64,000 bases of DNA from Thermobacillus xylanilyticus (GTDB lineage Bacteria; Bacillota; Bacilli; Paenibacillales; Paenibacillaceae). The stretch covers positions 1 to 64,000 of the forward strand of contig NZ_CAJRAY010000049.1 in the NCBI RefSeq assembly GCF_907165215.1, written 5' to 3'. Positions 34,227-42,694 of this stretch are shown here, one piece after another. The position numbers and the translations under genes are program-made. How positions within the stretch are numbered: the first letter of the stretch is position 1; each line of letters opens with the position of its first letter. Below the pieces are notes generated by a model that worked only from the letters and a program-made list of their open reading frames with translations, searched no databases and was not told where the DNA came from.

Positions 34227-34749
34227 CGGGCCGGTAGACCATGCAATGGAACATTTCAGGGCCGGCGGAGGTCTGGCGGCAGTAAGTGTCGTCCAGAACG
34301 AAGCCGGCCTTCTCGTAGGCGCGGATGGCGCGGGTATTCCAGGCGAGCACCTCCAGATCGACTTCGTCGCCGGGAGAGCGCCGGAGCGCTTCTTCCGCGG
34401 CGAGCCGGGTCAGGACGGCGCCCGCGCCTTTGCCGCACAGGTCCGGGCGCAGACCGAGGCCGAGTCGGGTAACCTTCAGCAGGGGAAAAAATTGGACGTA
34501 GCCAATCAGCTCATCCCTAACGTTCAGCACGGCGGCGTACTGCGTTTTCCGCAGCCACGGGTCGCCGAACTCGATGCCGCGGGCGCTCATTTCTTCCCAG
34601 GATGGCCAGTTGAACCGGTCGTACGGCGGGGGATAGCGCCAGCTGCAGATCGCTTCGGCATGGGCGGCCGACATCGGCACGATGCGCATGCCGCGCAGCT
34701 CCACGGGGAGTCCGCCGTCTCCATCGTGCTCTGCCATCATACCCGTCAT
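34195..34749 (-). CDS. GNAT-family N-acetyltransferase, RimJ/RimL type, 184 aa
   Basis: The pattern L-R-G-M-R-I-V-P-M-S-A-A-H-A-E-A-I-C-x-W at the start, G-L-G-L-R-P-D-L-C-G-K-G-A-G in the acetyl-CoA loop and N-T-R-A-I-R-A-Y-E-K-A-G-F place it in the acetyltransf_3/RimJ-L group that acetylates protein N-termini or small amines. ATG 34749 has GGAGGG nine bases upstream. Its 3' end overlaps the convergent ykuI gene by 32 bases, which is unusual but both frames look real. Confidence 0.85.
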   Translation of the reverse strand: MTGMMAEHDGDGGLPVELRGMRIVPMSAAHAEAICSWRYPPPYDRFNWPSWEEMSARGIEFGDPWLRKTQYAAVLNVRDELIGYVQFFPLLKVTRLGLGLRPDLCGKGAGAVLTRLAAEEALRRSPGDEVDLEVLAWNTRAIRAYEKAGFVLDDTYCRQTSAGPEMFHCMVYRPAIPQAPNHPF

Positions 34750-34897
34750 CCCCGGAACCCTCCTTGCGGCAGCAGCCAATTTCAACGAAAACTTCACGAA
34801 TTGATTATAACATTGCCGAGCAGCCGTGTTATGATAAAGGGTAATTGGCATAACTATTGCAATCTTGTCCGGACACGGAGATGATCAGGAGCTGGGT

Positions 34898-36115
34898 ATG
34901 AATCGTTTGATATGGCTCGGCTGCCTGTCCTATATGGTCATCGGCATGGCGCACGTCGTGGCGGGCGCCGTGCTTGTGCCGCTGATCGGCGCATACGGCG
35001 TTGAGTACGGGGACGGCGGCCAATTCATCATGAATCAATTTGTCGGATTTCTGGTTGGCGTGCTTGGCGCGCCGCTGGTCACCAGACGGCTGGGCCGCCG
35101 GAGCGCGCTCATTCTGGCGCTCGGCTGCCTGACCGTCGCGGAGGCGGCCTACAGTCTGCTGCTGCCGTGGGGCTGGATGCTCGCATCCGCGCCGCTGGCG
35201 GGGTTCGGGTTCGGCATGACGGAAGCGGTGCTTGGCGCAATCATTATTGAATTCGTAACGGACGGCAAAGCTTCGGCCATGGCGAAGCTGGAGACGTTCT
35301 TCGGCATCGGGGCGCTCGTCATGCCGATTCTGGCGGGGCTGCTGATCCGTGCGGACGTCTGGCAGATGGCGTTCCCGATCGTGACCGCCCTCTCGGGCAT
35401 CACCATGCTGCTCTGGTTGACCATGTCGTTCGGGAAGGTGGACGAACTGGTCGCCTACCGGGCAGCCGCGGCGGCAGACCGGCCGGCCTTGAAGCCGGCC
35501 CGCTATGCGCCGGCCGCCTGGCCGCTGCTGCTGGCGGGCACGCTCTACTTCGCGCTCTATGTCGGCATGGAGATGAGCTACAGCAACTATCTGCCGGCCA
35601 TTCTGCTCGAGCGGACCGACATGAGCGAGGCGGCCGCCTCGGCCTCGCTGAGCGTCTTCTGGGGGCTGATGGTCGTCGGACGGATGTTCGCGGGGCGCAT
35701 TGCGGACCGCAGCGGTTATTTCCGCTACCTGCTGATTTCCACCGCGGCGGGGACGGGCATGCTCGTCATGCTGGCGCTGACGGGCAGCGCCGGCGCTTCG
35801 CTGCTCTGGATCGGGCTGGCGGGACTGCTCTGGTCGGGCGTGTTCGCGGTCGCGCTGCTGTACGTGAATCAATACATTCCCGGCATGACGGAGCGGACGA
35901 CGAGCCTGCTGATCGCGTCGGGCGGCGTCGGCGGCGCCCTGCTGCCGCGGACGACCGGGTGGATCATGGATCATTACGGAGCCGTCGGCACGCTGTGGAT
36001 GATCGCGGCCGCGGCATCGCTGCTCATTGCGCTGCTGGGCGTCATGGCGCTCACGGTCCGGGCGATCCATCAGGGCAAGATGCAGCCTAATGTCCTGGAC
36101 GCCGGCCGACATTAA
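34898..36115 (+). CDS. MFS transporter, 405 aa
   Basis: Twelve hydrophobic segments, a cytoplasmic loop T-R-R-L-G-R-R-S-A after the second, and a repeat of the pattern (G-R-I-A-D-R) in the second half support an MFS carrier of the FucP/sugar-or-unknown group. ATG 34898 follows CAGGAG. It is divergent from the acetyltransferase gene and followed 58 bases later by the sulfurtransferase gene. The substrate is unknown. GC content is high, like its neighbours. Confidence 0.85.
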   Translation: MNRLIWLGCLSYMVIGMAHVVAGAVLVPLIGAYGVEYGDGGQFIMNQFVGFLVGVLGAPLVTRRLGRRSALILALGCLTVAEAAYSLLLPWGWMLASAPLAGFGFGMTEAVLGAIIIEFVTDGKASAMAKLETFFGIGALVMPILAGLLIRADVWQMAFPIVTALSGITMLLWLTMSFGKVDELVAYRAAAAADRPALKPARYAPAAWPLLLAGTLYFALYVGMEMSYSNYLPAILLERTDMSEAAASASLSVFWGLMVVGRMFAGRIADRSGYFRYLLISTAAGTGMLVMLALTGSAGASLLWIGLAGLLWSGVFAVALLYVNQYIPGMTERTTSLLIASGGVGGALLPRTTGWIMDHYGAVGTLWMIAAAASLLIALLGVMALTVRAIHQGKMQPNVLDAGRH

Positions 36116-36173
36116 ACAACCGGGACAAAAGCGAACGCATGACGCCTGAACAGGAGACGGGAGGCGTATTCGG

Positions 36174-37013
36174 ATGAGAGCGATCGTCAGCATGCGCTGG
36201 GTGCTTGCGCGGATGTATGAGCCGGATCTGGCCATCGTCGACTGCCGGTTTCTGCTGAGCGATCCGGAGGCAGGCCGGCGCAGCTACGAGGAGTCGTACA
36301 TCCCCGGCGCGATCTACATGGATCTGGAGCGCGACCTGTCCGGACCCGTCGGGAAGCACGGCGGACGGCATCCGCTGCCGGACATCCGGGAACTTTCGGC
36401 GAAGCTCGGCAAGGCCGGCATCGACCGCGGCATGCGGGTCGTCGCCTACGACGACCAGGGCGGCGCGATGGCCGCGCGGTTCTGGTGGCTGCTGCGCTAC
36501 ATGGGGCACGAGCGGGTCTATGTGATGGACGAAGGCTTCTCCGCCTGGAAGAAGGCCGGGTTCCCGGTGACGGACGCGCCGCCGCCGATCCGCGTGCCGA
36601 AGACGTATGTGCCGGACGTGCGGCAGGAACTGCTGGCGGATGTCGAAGCGGTGCGTCACGCCGTCCGGACCGGGGAGAGCGCGCTTGTCGATTCGCGCGA
36701 GCCCGCCCGCTATCGCGGCGAGACGGAGCCGATCGACCGGGCCGCCGGCCACATCCCCGGCGCCGTCAACCGCTTCTGGAAAGAGAACCTGGACGAAGCG
36801 GGCCGCTGGCGCAGCCCGGAAGAACTGGCGAAGCGGTTCGCGGCGCTGCCGCAGGACAAGCCGGTCATCGTCTATTGCGGCTCGGGCGTGACCGCCTGCC
36901 CGAACGTGCTGGCGCTGATGGAAGCGGGATACCGCGATGTAAAGCTGTACGCGGGAAGCTGGAGCGACTGGATCTCGTACGAGGAGAATCCGGTGGCGAA
37001 AGGCGGGGAGTAG
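36174..37013 (+). CDS. two-domain rhodanese-type sulfurtransferase, 279 aa
   Basis: Two tandem rhodanese domains are seen; the active one is C-terminal with the loop Y-C-G-S-G-V-T-A, whose Cys takes the persulfide. The G-S-G-V-T form is found in 3-mercaptopyruvate sulfurtransferases and related SseA-like enzymes. The N-terminal domain keeps the D-C-R-F-x-L and I-P-G-A-I-Y-x-D motifs but no active Cys. GGGAGG precedes ATG 36174. A terminator follows at once. Confidence 0.9.
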   Translation: MRAIVSMRWVLARMYEPDLAIVDCRFLLSDPEAGRRSYEESYIPGAIYMDLERDLSGPVGKHGGRHPLPDIRELSAKLGKAGIDRGMRVVAYDDQGGAMAARFWWLLRYMGHERVYVMDEGFSAWKKAGFPVTDAPPPIRVPKTYVPDVRQELLADVEAVRHAVRTGESALVDSREPARYRGETEPIDRAAGHIPGAVNRFWKENLDEAGRWRSPEELAKRFAALPQDKPVIVYCGSGVTACPNVLALMEAGYRDVKLYAGSWSDWISYEENPVAKGGE

Positions 37014-37041
37014 AAGTCGAGAGCTGTGTAAGATTCGAAAG

Positions 37042-37096
37042 ACGGGTTGTGACAGGTTGAAAGTTGGAGACCTGTTGCGGCCCGTTCTTTTTTTTT
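37042..37096 (+). terminator. intrinsic terminator of the sulfurtransferase gene
   Basis: Two 16-base arms (ACGGGTTGTGACAGGT / ACCTGTTGCGGCCCGT, several G-U pairs) around a 12-base loop are followed by TTCTTTTTTTTT. Confidence 0.85.
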
Positions 37097-37208
37097 CGTG
37101 ATGCGGTCTCCGTATAGAACCAGCAAATCTTTATTAAATGGTTGTCATTCCCGATATATCAAGCAAAACCATATTATTCATTGAAGATAAATCCGGAGGC
37201 AGCATTCT

Positions 37209-38408
37209 ATGAAGCTGAAATTGCAATTATTATCGTTTTGTTTCATTTTTTGCATTTTCATGATGAACGCTCCTGTGAATGCAGAAAACAACAACATTTT
37301 CGAATCCTATGATAACACCAGAGTCATCTACGGATACTTGGAAAATGGCGTTACCTATATCCCCATAGGCGAAATATGGCGCCAGTTCGGTAATCAATTA
37401 TCCTTTGATGTCAATGAACAAAAAATTTTTTTCTCCACAAATCAAGGTGCTATTACATTGGGGTTTCAATCTGCCATTGGTGAAATAAATGGGGAGACCA
37501 TTACCTTATCCAATCCAACCAAAAAAATTCAGAATACAGTATACGCCTCTGTCAGGGATGTTGCCAAACTATTTAACATAAAATTTGACCACCTGGATAA
37601 AAGTATGATGGAGCTTTTGCTGGACACAAAGAAGTTGCTGATCCATATCAAACCCATCACAAGCGCATATTTATATCATCCGAAAAAAATTGATGTCATC
37701 ATGTACCACCATTTTGATCCGAACCGATCGGATTCCTTGACCGTTACACCCGAGAGATTTCGTGAACATTTGGATAAATTAATTCAGGCAGGTTATGAAA
37801 CCATTACGGAAGAAGATTTATACCAGTATAAAACGAACGCTCATTATAAACTTCCAAAGAAGCCGCTGCTGATCACCATAGACGATGGCTATGCAAACAA
37901 TTACTCGATCGCTTATCCGATTCTAAAGGAGAAAGGCTTGAGGGCAACCATTTATATCATTACGAGTTACAGAGGCAAGCAACCAGGATTTTCACGGCAC
38001 TTCACTTGGGAAGAGGCCAAAGAAATGTATGATTCCGGGGTCATCAATATCGAAAGCCATACGCATGATTTGCACTACTATGTGCAGCAGGGAAAGAAGC
38101 AAAAAGCCGCAATTTTGGCCAGAAATGCCAATGAGGATGAACGATCCTATAAAAACAGAATTCTAAATGATCTTAAAACATCGCGGGATCTCATCCGGCA
38201 GCATGTCGGCAAAGAATCAATTGCCCTTTCATATCCATACGGTGTTTACGATAAAACGGTCATCCAATTAGCCAAAGAAGCCGGATTTAAACTGCATGTC
38301 ACGATAAAAACAGACAAAAATCTGCGCGACGGCAATCCTATGATTTATCGAGTAAATGCCCACGGCGACTACAGTGGTGAACAACTGGTAAGCGTATTGA
38401 ATTCATGA
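37209..38408 (+). CDS. secreted polysaccharide deacetylase with N-terminal stalk domain, 399 aa
   Basis: A signal peptide (residues 1-25, cleavage near V-N-A-E) is followed by a copper-amine-oxidase-N-like domain (about 35-140) and a NodB deacetylase domain (about 160-399) with T-I-D-D-G-Y (D-D pair), E-S-H-T-H-D (metal His pair) and Y-P-Y-G. It probably deacetylates cell wall or exopolysaccharide glycans outside the cell. The gene is strikingly AT-rich with many AAA, TTT and ATT codons, unlike its GC-rich neighbours, and has terminators on both sides: it looks like an acquired gene. Confidence 0.88.
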   Translation: MKLKLQLLSFCFIFCIFMMNAPVNAENNNIFESYDNTRVIYGYLENGVTYIPIGEIWRQFGNQLSFDVNEQKIFFSTNQGAITLGFQSAIGEINGETITLSNPTKKIQNTVYASVRDVAKLFNIKFDHLDKSMMELLLDTKKLLIHIKPITSAYLYHPKKIDVIMYHHFDPNRSDSLTVTPERFREHLDKLIQAGYETITEEDLYQYKTNAHYKLPKKPLLITIDDGYANNYSIAYPILKEKGLRATIYIITSYRGKQPGFSRHFTWEEAKEMYDSGVINIESHTHDLHYYVQQGKKQKAAILARNANEDERSYKNRILNDLKTSRDLIRQHVGKESIALSYPYGVYDKTVIQLAKEAGFKLHVTIKTDKNLRDGNPMIYRVNAHGDYSGEQLVSVLNS

Positions 38409-38412
38409 CATG

Positions 38413-38442
38413 AGGGGCTTCCCTTTCGGGGAAGCCCCTTTC
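38413..38442. terminator. bidirectional terminator
   Basis: An 11-bp stem AGGGGCTTCCC / GGGAAGCCCCT with a 5-base loop sits between the convergent deacetylase and solute-binding protein genes, with T residues following on the plus strand. Confidence 0.85.
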
Positions 38443-38448
38443 TGCGCT

Positions 38449-39867
38449 TTACTGCACGGTCTTGTTGTAGGCCTGGATTTTTTCCGTAATTTCTTTTTCG
38501 GCGTCGGCCAGCGCTTGTTCCACTGATTTGGCCCCGTTGATGATTTCCTCCATCGCCTGCTCCACGATTTGGCGGGCTTCCGGAAAGATGCCCATCACGG
38601 CGCCCTTGGTTGCGTTGTTCAGCTTCGATTGGTGCAGCTGGTCGACGGCCGTTTTGAACTGCGGGAATTTCTCCATATTTTCCTTCACCAGCGGCTGGTC
38701 ATACGCGGCTTTGGTGATCGGGAAATAACCGGAGTTCACATGCCAATACGCCTGCTGCTCGGGCGATACGACAAATTTGATGAACTCCCAGGCCGCTTGC
38801 TGTTCTTCTTCCGGCCGATCGTTCAGGATGTACAGACTCGCGCCGCCGACGATGACGCCTCCGTCTTCGGCTCCGTCCGGGCGGGGCAGGAATCCCGTGC
38901 CGACTTCAAAGCTGCCGCCTACGGTGTCCACAATGCCGCGCAGCGCCGCCGTCGAGTCCAGAATCATCGCCACTTGCCCCGCGTTGAAGGCCGTCTTCGT
39001 ATCCGCCGTCGAGCGGCCCAGATTGAGCATCACCTTGCTGTCGATCATGTCTTTCCACCAATTCATGACGGTGGTGCCGGCTTCGCCGGCGAGCAGCGAC
39101 CGGGTGGCAAACCCTTCGCGTCCGTTGCCGTTATCCACATACTCCTGACCCTGCACCGCGAACAGCTGCTCCATGAACCACCCGTAAATGGCGAAGGATG
39201 CACCGTACACGCCGTCCTTCGTCAGCGCTTCCGCCGCTTTCTTCACCTCGCTGAATGTCCTCGGCGGATTTTCCGGATCCAGTCCCGCCTCCCGGAACAG
39301 CGTTTTGTTGTAGTACAGAATCGGGTTCGACGTGTTGAACGGCATCGAATAGAGCTGGCCGTCGAATGTGTAGTACCCCAGGATGTTTTCTTCCAGCTCA
39401 CTGAGATCGAAGTTGTCCGCATCGATAAACTTCTGCATCGGCGTGATCGCCTTGGAATCGATCATGAACCGGCTTCCGATTTCGTAGACCTGGACGATGG
39501 TGGGACCGGTGCCGCTGCCCATGGCGGTTTTCATTTTGCTCAGACTTTCGTCGTAAGAGCCCTGATAGATCGCTTCAACCTGGATGTCCGAGCGGGACTT
39601 GTTGAATTCCGCTACCAAATGGTCCACCGCTTGGCCCACTTCGCCGCCCATGGAATGCCAGAACGTCACTTTGATCGGATTTGAACGGTTGCCGCCGGAA
39701 GATCCGTTCGAATCCGGGCTTGCGGAAGAGTCGGAAGACGAACCTCCGCCCGAGTTGCTGTCAGTGTTCCCGCCGGAACTGCATGCCGTCATGAATGCCA
39801 GGAGCAGAACAAGAAGTACGATCACGACGGATTTTTTCTTGCTGATCGACTTGAGCGACCGATTCAT
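38449..39867 (-). CDS. ugpB: ABC transporter solute-binding lipoprotein, UgpB-like, 472 aa
   Basis: A signal peptide with lipobox ends at Cys (F-M-T-A-C), then a Ser/Gly/Asn-rich linker leads to a family 1 solute-binding fold with F-W-H-S-M-G-G and Y-x-x-P-F-N-T-S-N-P-I-L-Y-Y-N, as in glycerol-3-phosphate binding proteins. It captures ligand outside the cell for the two permeases encoded upstream. With the glycerophosphodiester phosphodiesterase in the same operon, glycerol-3-phosphate or glycerophosphodiesters are the likely ligands. ATG 39867 follows GGAGG. Confidence 0.88.
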   Translation of the reverse strand: MNRSLKSISKKKSVVIVLLVLLLAFMTACSSGGNTDSNSGGGSSSDSSASPDSNGSSGGNRSNPIKVTFWHSMGGEVGQAVDHLVAEFNKSRSDIQVEAIYQGSYDESLSKMKTAMGSGTGPTIVQVYEIGSRFMIDSKAITPMQKFIDADNFDLSELEENILGYYTFDGQLYSMPFNTSNPILYYNKTLFREAGLDPENPPRTFSEVKKAAEALTKDGVYGASFAIYGWFMEQLFAVQGQEYVDNGNGREGFATRSLLAGEAGTTVMNWWKDMIDSKVMLNLGRSTADTKTAFNAGQVAMILDSTAALRGIVDTVGGSFEVGTGFLPRPDGAEDGGVIVGGASLYILNDRPEEEQQAAWEFIKFVVSPEQQAYWHVNSGYFPITKAAYDQPLVKENMEKFPQFKTAVDQLHQSKLNNATKGAVMGIFPEARQIVEQAMEEIINGAKSVEQALADAEKEITEKIQAYNKTVQ

Positions 39868-39903
39868 GATGATGGAATCCTCCCTTTCTGATAAAAACAA
39901 ATT

Positions 39904-40728
39904 TCAACCTTTCACGGCGCCTGCCGTAATGCCCCGGACGAGCTGCTTGAGCCCGAATACCAGGGTAAGCAGGGATGGCAGCAGCACGAGCGTGACACCG
40001 CCCAGCACGAGGTTGTGGGACATCGCTTCCTCCCATTTCAGCATGCTGATGCCGATCTGCACGGTTCGCATCGTATCCCGGTTCGTGATCAGCAGCGGCC
40101 AGAAGTACATGTTCCAGGTGTTGAGGAACTGGTAGACGGCGAGCGTCGCCAGAGCCGGCCTGGCGGTCGGCAGCACGATGCCGGCGAAAATGCGGAAGTG
40201 GCCGCAGCCGTCGATTCGCGCCGCTTCCAGCAGTTCCCTCGGCAGCTGCAGGAAATGTTGCCGCAGCAGAAAGATGCCGAAGGCACTGGCCATGAACGGA
40301 ACGGTGAGCCCGGCATAACTGTCCATCCATCCCCAGGTGCGAATGGTGATGTAGTTGGGGATGATCGTCACTTCCCAAGGAATCATCATCGTGGACAGGA
40401 ACAGCGAGAACACCAGGCTTTTGCCGCGAAACGGAATGAAGGCGAAGGCATAAGCCGCCAGGCTGGACGTGATCAGCTGTCCGGCCACAACCGCGATCGA
40501 GACGATAAAACTGTTGAGCAGAAACCGGTCAATCGGCACCAGGTTCAGCACGTCGGAGAAATTTTTCAAGTAAATGCCGGAAGGCAGGATGTTCGGCGGA
40601 TAGGCCTGCGCTTCCGAGGGCGTCATCAGGGCGTATGAGAACGTGTAGATAATCGGGTACAACACCGCCAACGCGCACACCGCAAGCGCCGCATACAAGG
40701 GAAGATGCTTGATCGTGCGAATGATCAT
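39904..40728 (-). CDS. ugpE: ABC transporter permease, UgpE-like, 274 aa
   Basis: Six TM segments and the cytoplasmic E-A-A-R-I-D-G-C-G coupling loop (E-A-A-x-x-D-G) define a binding-protein-dependent permease of the MalG/UgpE class. ATG 40728 overlaps the upstream ugpA stop by four bases (ATGA). The ugpB gene follows 36 bases on. A longer frame upstream has no signal and runs over ugpA. Confidence 0.9.
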   Translation of the reverse strand: MIIRTIKHLPLYAALAVCALAVLYPIIYTFSYALMTPSEAQAYPPNILPSGIYLKNFSDVLNLVPIDRFLLNSFIVSIAVVAGQLITSSLAAYAFAFIPFRGKSLVFSLFLSTMMIPWEVTIIPNYITIRTWGWMDSYAGLTVPFMASAFGIFLLRQHFLQLPRELLEAARIDGCGHFRIFAGIVLPTARPALATLAVYQFLNTWNMYFWPLLITNRDTMRTVQIGISMLKWEEAMSHNLVLGGVTLVLLPSLLTLVFGLKQLVRGITAGAVKG

Positions 40729-41624
40729 TGATAATGCACCTTCTTCTCCAGCCAGAAAAACTGCAGCAGCGTCAGCAGCAGAATGATCGCAAACAAGACG
40801 AGCGCTTGCGCGCTGGCCGAACCGAAGCGCCAGTTCACAAAGGCTTCCTGGTAGATCTGGTAGACCATCACGTTCGTGGCGTTCATGGGGCCGCCTTTCG
40901 TCATGATGTGGATTTGCCCGAACGTTTGAAACGCATTGATGACCGAAACGATGAGCAGAAAGAACAGGGTCGGCGACAAGAGCGGGATGAGCACGCTGAA
41001 GGCGCTCCGGATCGGTCCGGCTCCGTCGATTTTCATGCTGTCGTAAATATCTTCCGAAATGCCCTGCAACCCGGCGGTCAACACGATGAAATTGAACCCC
41101 AGATTCATCCACACCGTCATCAGCGATACCGAGATGAGCGCCCATTTCGGGTCGACCAGCCAGGGGATCGGCGAGATGCCGAGCAGGCCGAGAGCGTAAT
41201 TCAGCATGCCGGTGCTGGGGTGGAACAAGAGCGCCCAGATGACCGCGCCGGTAGCGGCCGAAATGGCGATCGGCATCGAGAAGATGAATTGAAAGGACTT
41301 CATCGCCGGAAGCCTGGCGTTGGTCATGCAGGCCAGCGCGAAAGCGATCAGGATGCCGGGAGGAACCGTGTACAACGTGAAGAGCACCGTCGCTTTCAAC
41401 GTCGAGAGGAACGTTCCGGACGTGAACATGCTCGCGTAATTGTCCAATCCCGCGAACGCCACCGCCTCGCCCCGCGGATTCGTCAGCTGGAAACTGAGCA
41501 CGATGGACTTGAACAACGGATAGAACAGGAACGTTCCGAAGAACAGGAGGCAGGGCAGCAGGAACAAATAGCCCAGCAGGTTCTCTCTCCGCTTCACTGC
41601 CCTCATGGATTGGGCTTCAGCCAT
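40725..41624 (-). CDS. ugpA: ABC transporter permease, UgpA-like, 299 aa
   Basis: The N-terminus (R-R-E-N-L-L-G-Y-L-F-L-L-P) and six TM segments match the MalF/UgpA class; the coupling loop appears as D-S-M-K-I-D-G-A-G. ATG 41624 has GGAG seven bases upstream and overlaps the ugpQ stop by eight bases. No ATPase gene is in the operon, so a shared MsmX-type ATPase elsewhere is probably used, as is common for Firmicute sugar importers. Confidence 0.9.
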   Translation of the reverse strand: MAEAQSMRAVKRRENLLGYLFLLPCLLFFGTFLFYPLFKSIVLSFQLTNPRGEAVAFAGLDNYASMFTSGTFLSTLKATVLFTLYTVPPGILIAFALACMTNARLPAMKSFQFIFSMPIAISAATGAVIWALLFHPSTGMLNYALGLLGISPIPWLVDPKWALISVSLMTVWMNLGFNFIVLTAGLQGISEDIYDSMKIDGAGPIRSAFSVLIPLLSPTLFFLLIVSVINAFQTFGQIHIMTKGGPMNATNVMVYQIYQEAFVNWRFGSASAQALVLFAIILLLTLLQFFWLEKKVHYQ

Positions 41625-42378
41625 CCTGCAGACTCCTCTCTATCGACGATCCGGCCAGCCGACGCAGTCTGTCCGGATAGTCGGTAATGATGCCCGAGAC
41701 GCCCCGGGCCAGCAGCCGCTTCATGGCCTCCGGATCATTGACCGTCCATGGATAGACTTGTTGTCCGTTTGCGCGCAGCGCCGCGATGTCTTCCGGTTCA
41801 ATCAAGGCAAAATGCGGATGCATGGAGTAAACGTCCAGACCGAAATCGCGCACAAGCTTCACGGGATCCAGCAAATTGGCCGAGTACAGCAGACCGATGC
41901 GCAGATCAGGCGAGGCCGTTTTCAACCGGTGCAAAAGCCGATGGTCGAAGGAAGAAATGACGACCGACTCCGTTCGTCCGCACGCCCGAATCAGCGAAGA
42001 CAAAAGATGGATGATCCGGTTGTCGCTGCACTTCAATTCAATGTTGATCCCGACGGAGGAGGGGACGAGATCGAACACTTCACGCAGTGTCGGGATCCGT
42101 TCACCGGCATACTCCGGTGAAAACCAGGCGCCGGCGTCCAGCCGCCGCAGCTCTTCAAGCGTCATTTCCCGAATGAGGCCGGACCCGTTCGTTGTGCGGT
42201 CCGCTTCGAAATCATGGCAGACCACGATTTCTTCGTCGGCAGACAGCTGCACATCCAGCTCGATCATGTCGCACCCTTGCTCGACCGCCAGCCGGAAGGC
42301 GGCCGGCGTGTTTTCCGGTGCCTGCCCCGCGGCCCCCCGGTGGGCGATGACAAGCGGCCGGTGATCGTCTCTGTCCAT
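41617..42378 (-). CDS. ugpQ: glycerophosphodiester phosphodiesterase, cytosolic UgpQ type, 253 aa
   Basis: The GDPD motifs are present: I-A-H-R-G-A at the start, A-P-E-N-T, I-E-L-D-V-Q (metal ligands) and V-C-H-D, then the later E-L-K. No signal peptide is seen, so it acts on diesters after uptake, releasing glycerol-3-phosphate and an alcohol. It is the first gene of the ugpQAEB operon. AAGGAGG precedes ATG 42378 and a CcpA-type site lies about 160 bases upstream. Confidence 0.92.
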   Translation of the reverse strand: MDRDDHRPLVIAHRGAAGQAPENTPAAFRLAVEQGCDMIELDVQLSADEEIVVCHDFEADRTTNGSGLIREMTLEELRRLDAGAWFSPEYAGERIPTLREVFDLVPSSVGINIELKCSDNRIIHLLSSLIRACGRTESVVISSFDHRLLHRLKTASPDLRIGLLYSANLLDPVKLVRDFGLDVYSMHPHFALIEPEDIAALRANGQQVYPWTVNDPEAMKRLLARGVSGIITDYPDRLRRLAGSSIERSLQDG

Positions 42379-42534
42379 ATCCGTATCCTCCTTCAGCTGA
42401 TTGGGAAAGCGAACAAGGCTGCGTCTTGTGCAATGTTGATCGAATTCGACAAAATCAGCGTACTGTCATTTTGTCAGCGGAGAATTAATCAAGTTCCAAT
42501 TTTCTGTAAAATTTATTGCGCTCGGCAAGTAAGT

Positions 42535-42548
42535 AGTAAACGCTTGCA
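42535..42548. promoter_or_regulatory. catabolite-responsive element (CcpA site) upstream of ugp operon
   Basis: AGTAAACGCTTGCA differs by two bases from the palindromic cre form TGTAAACGCTTACA. Its place before ugpQ suggests glucose repression of the operon. The rest of 42379-42643 shows no other clear element. Confidence 0.6.
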
Positions 42549-42643
42549 AAGATCTTCGGAAGCGCAATACCCCCTTCCTTGTTATGCGTCGTAATAGTTT
42601 CTTATGCCCGGAACGACATTCTTAGGCACGTCACAACAAGAAT

Positions 42644-42685
42644 AAAGGCCGGAAATGCCCTGTTTGTGGGCATTTCCGGCCTTTT
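42644..42685. terminator. strong bidirectional terminator
   Basis: A perfect 17-bp inverted repeat (AAAGGCCGGAAATGCCC and its complement) around a 7-base loop lies ten bases after the DUF4097 stop, with U-rich flanks on both strands. Confidence 0.92.
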
Positions 42686-42694
42686 GAAATCAGG

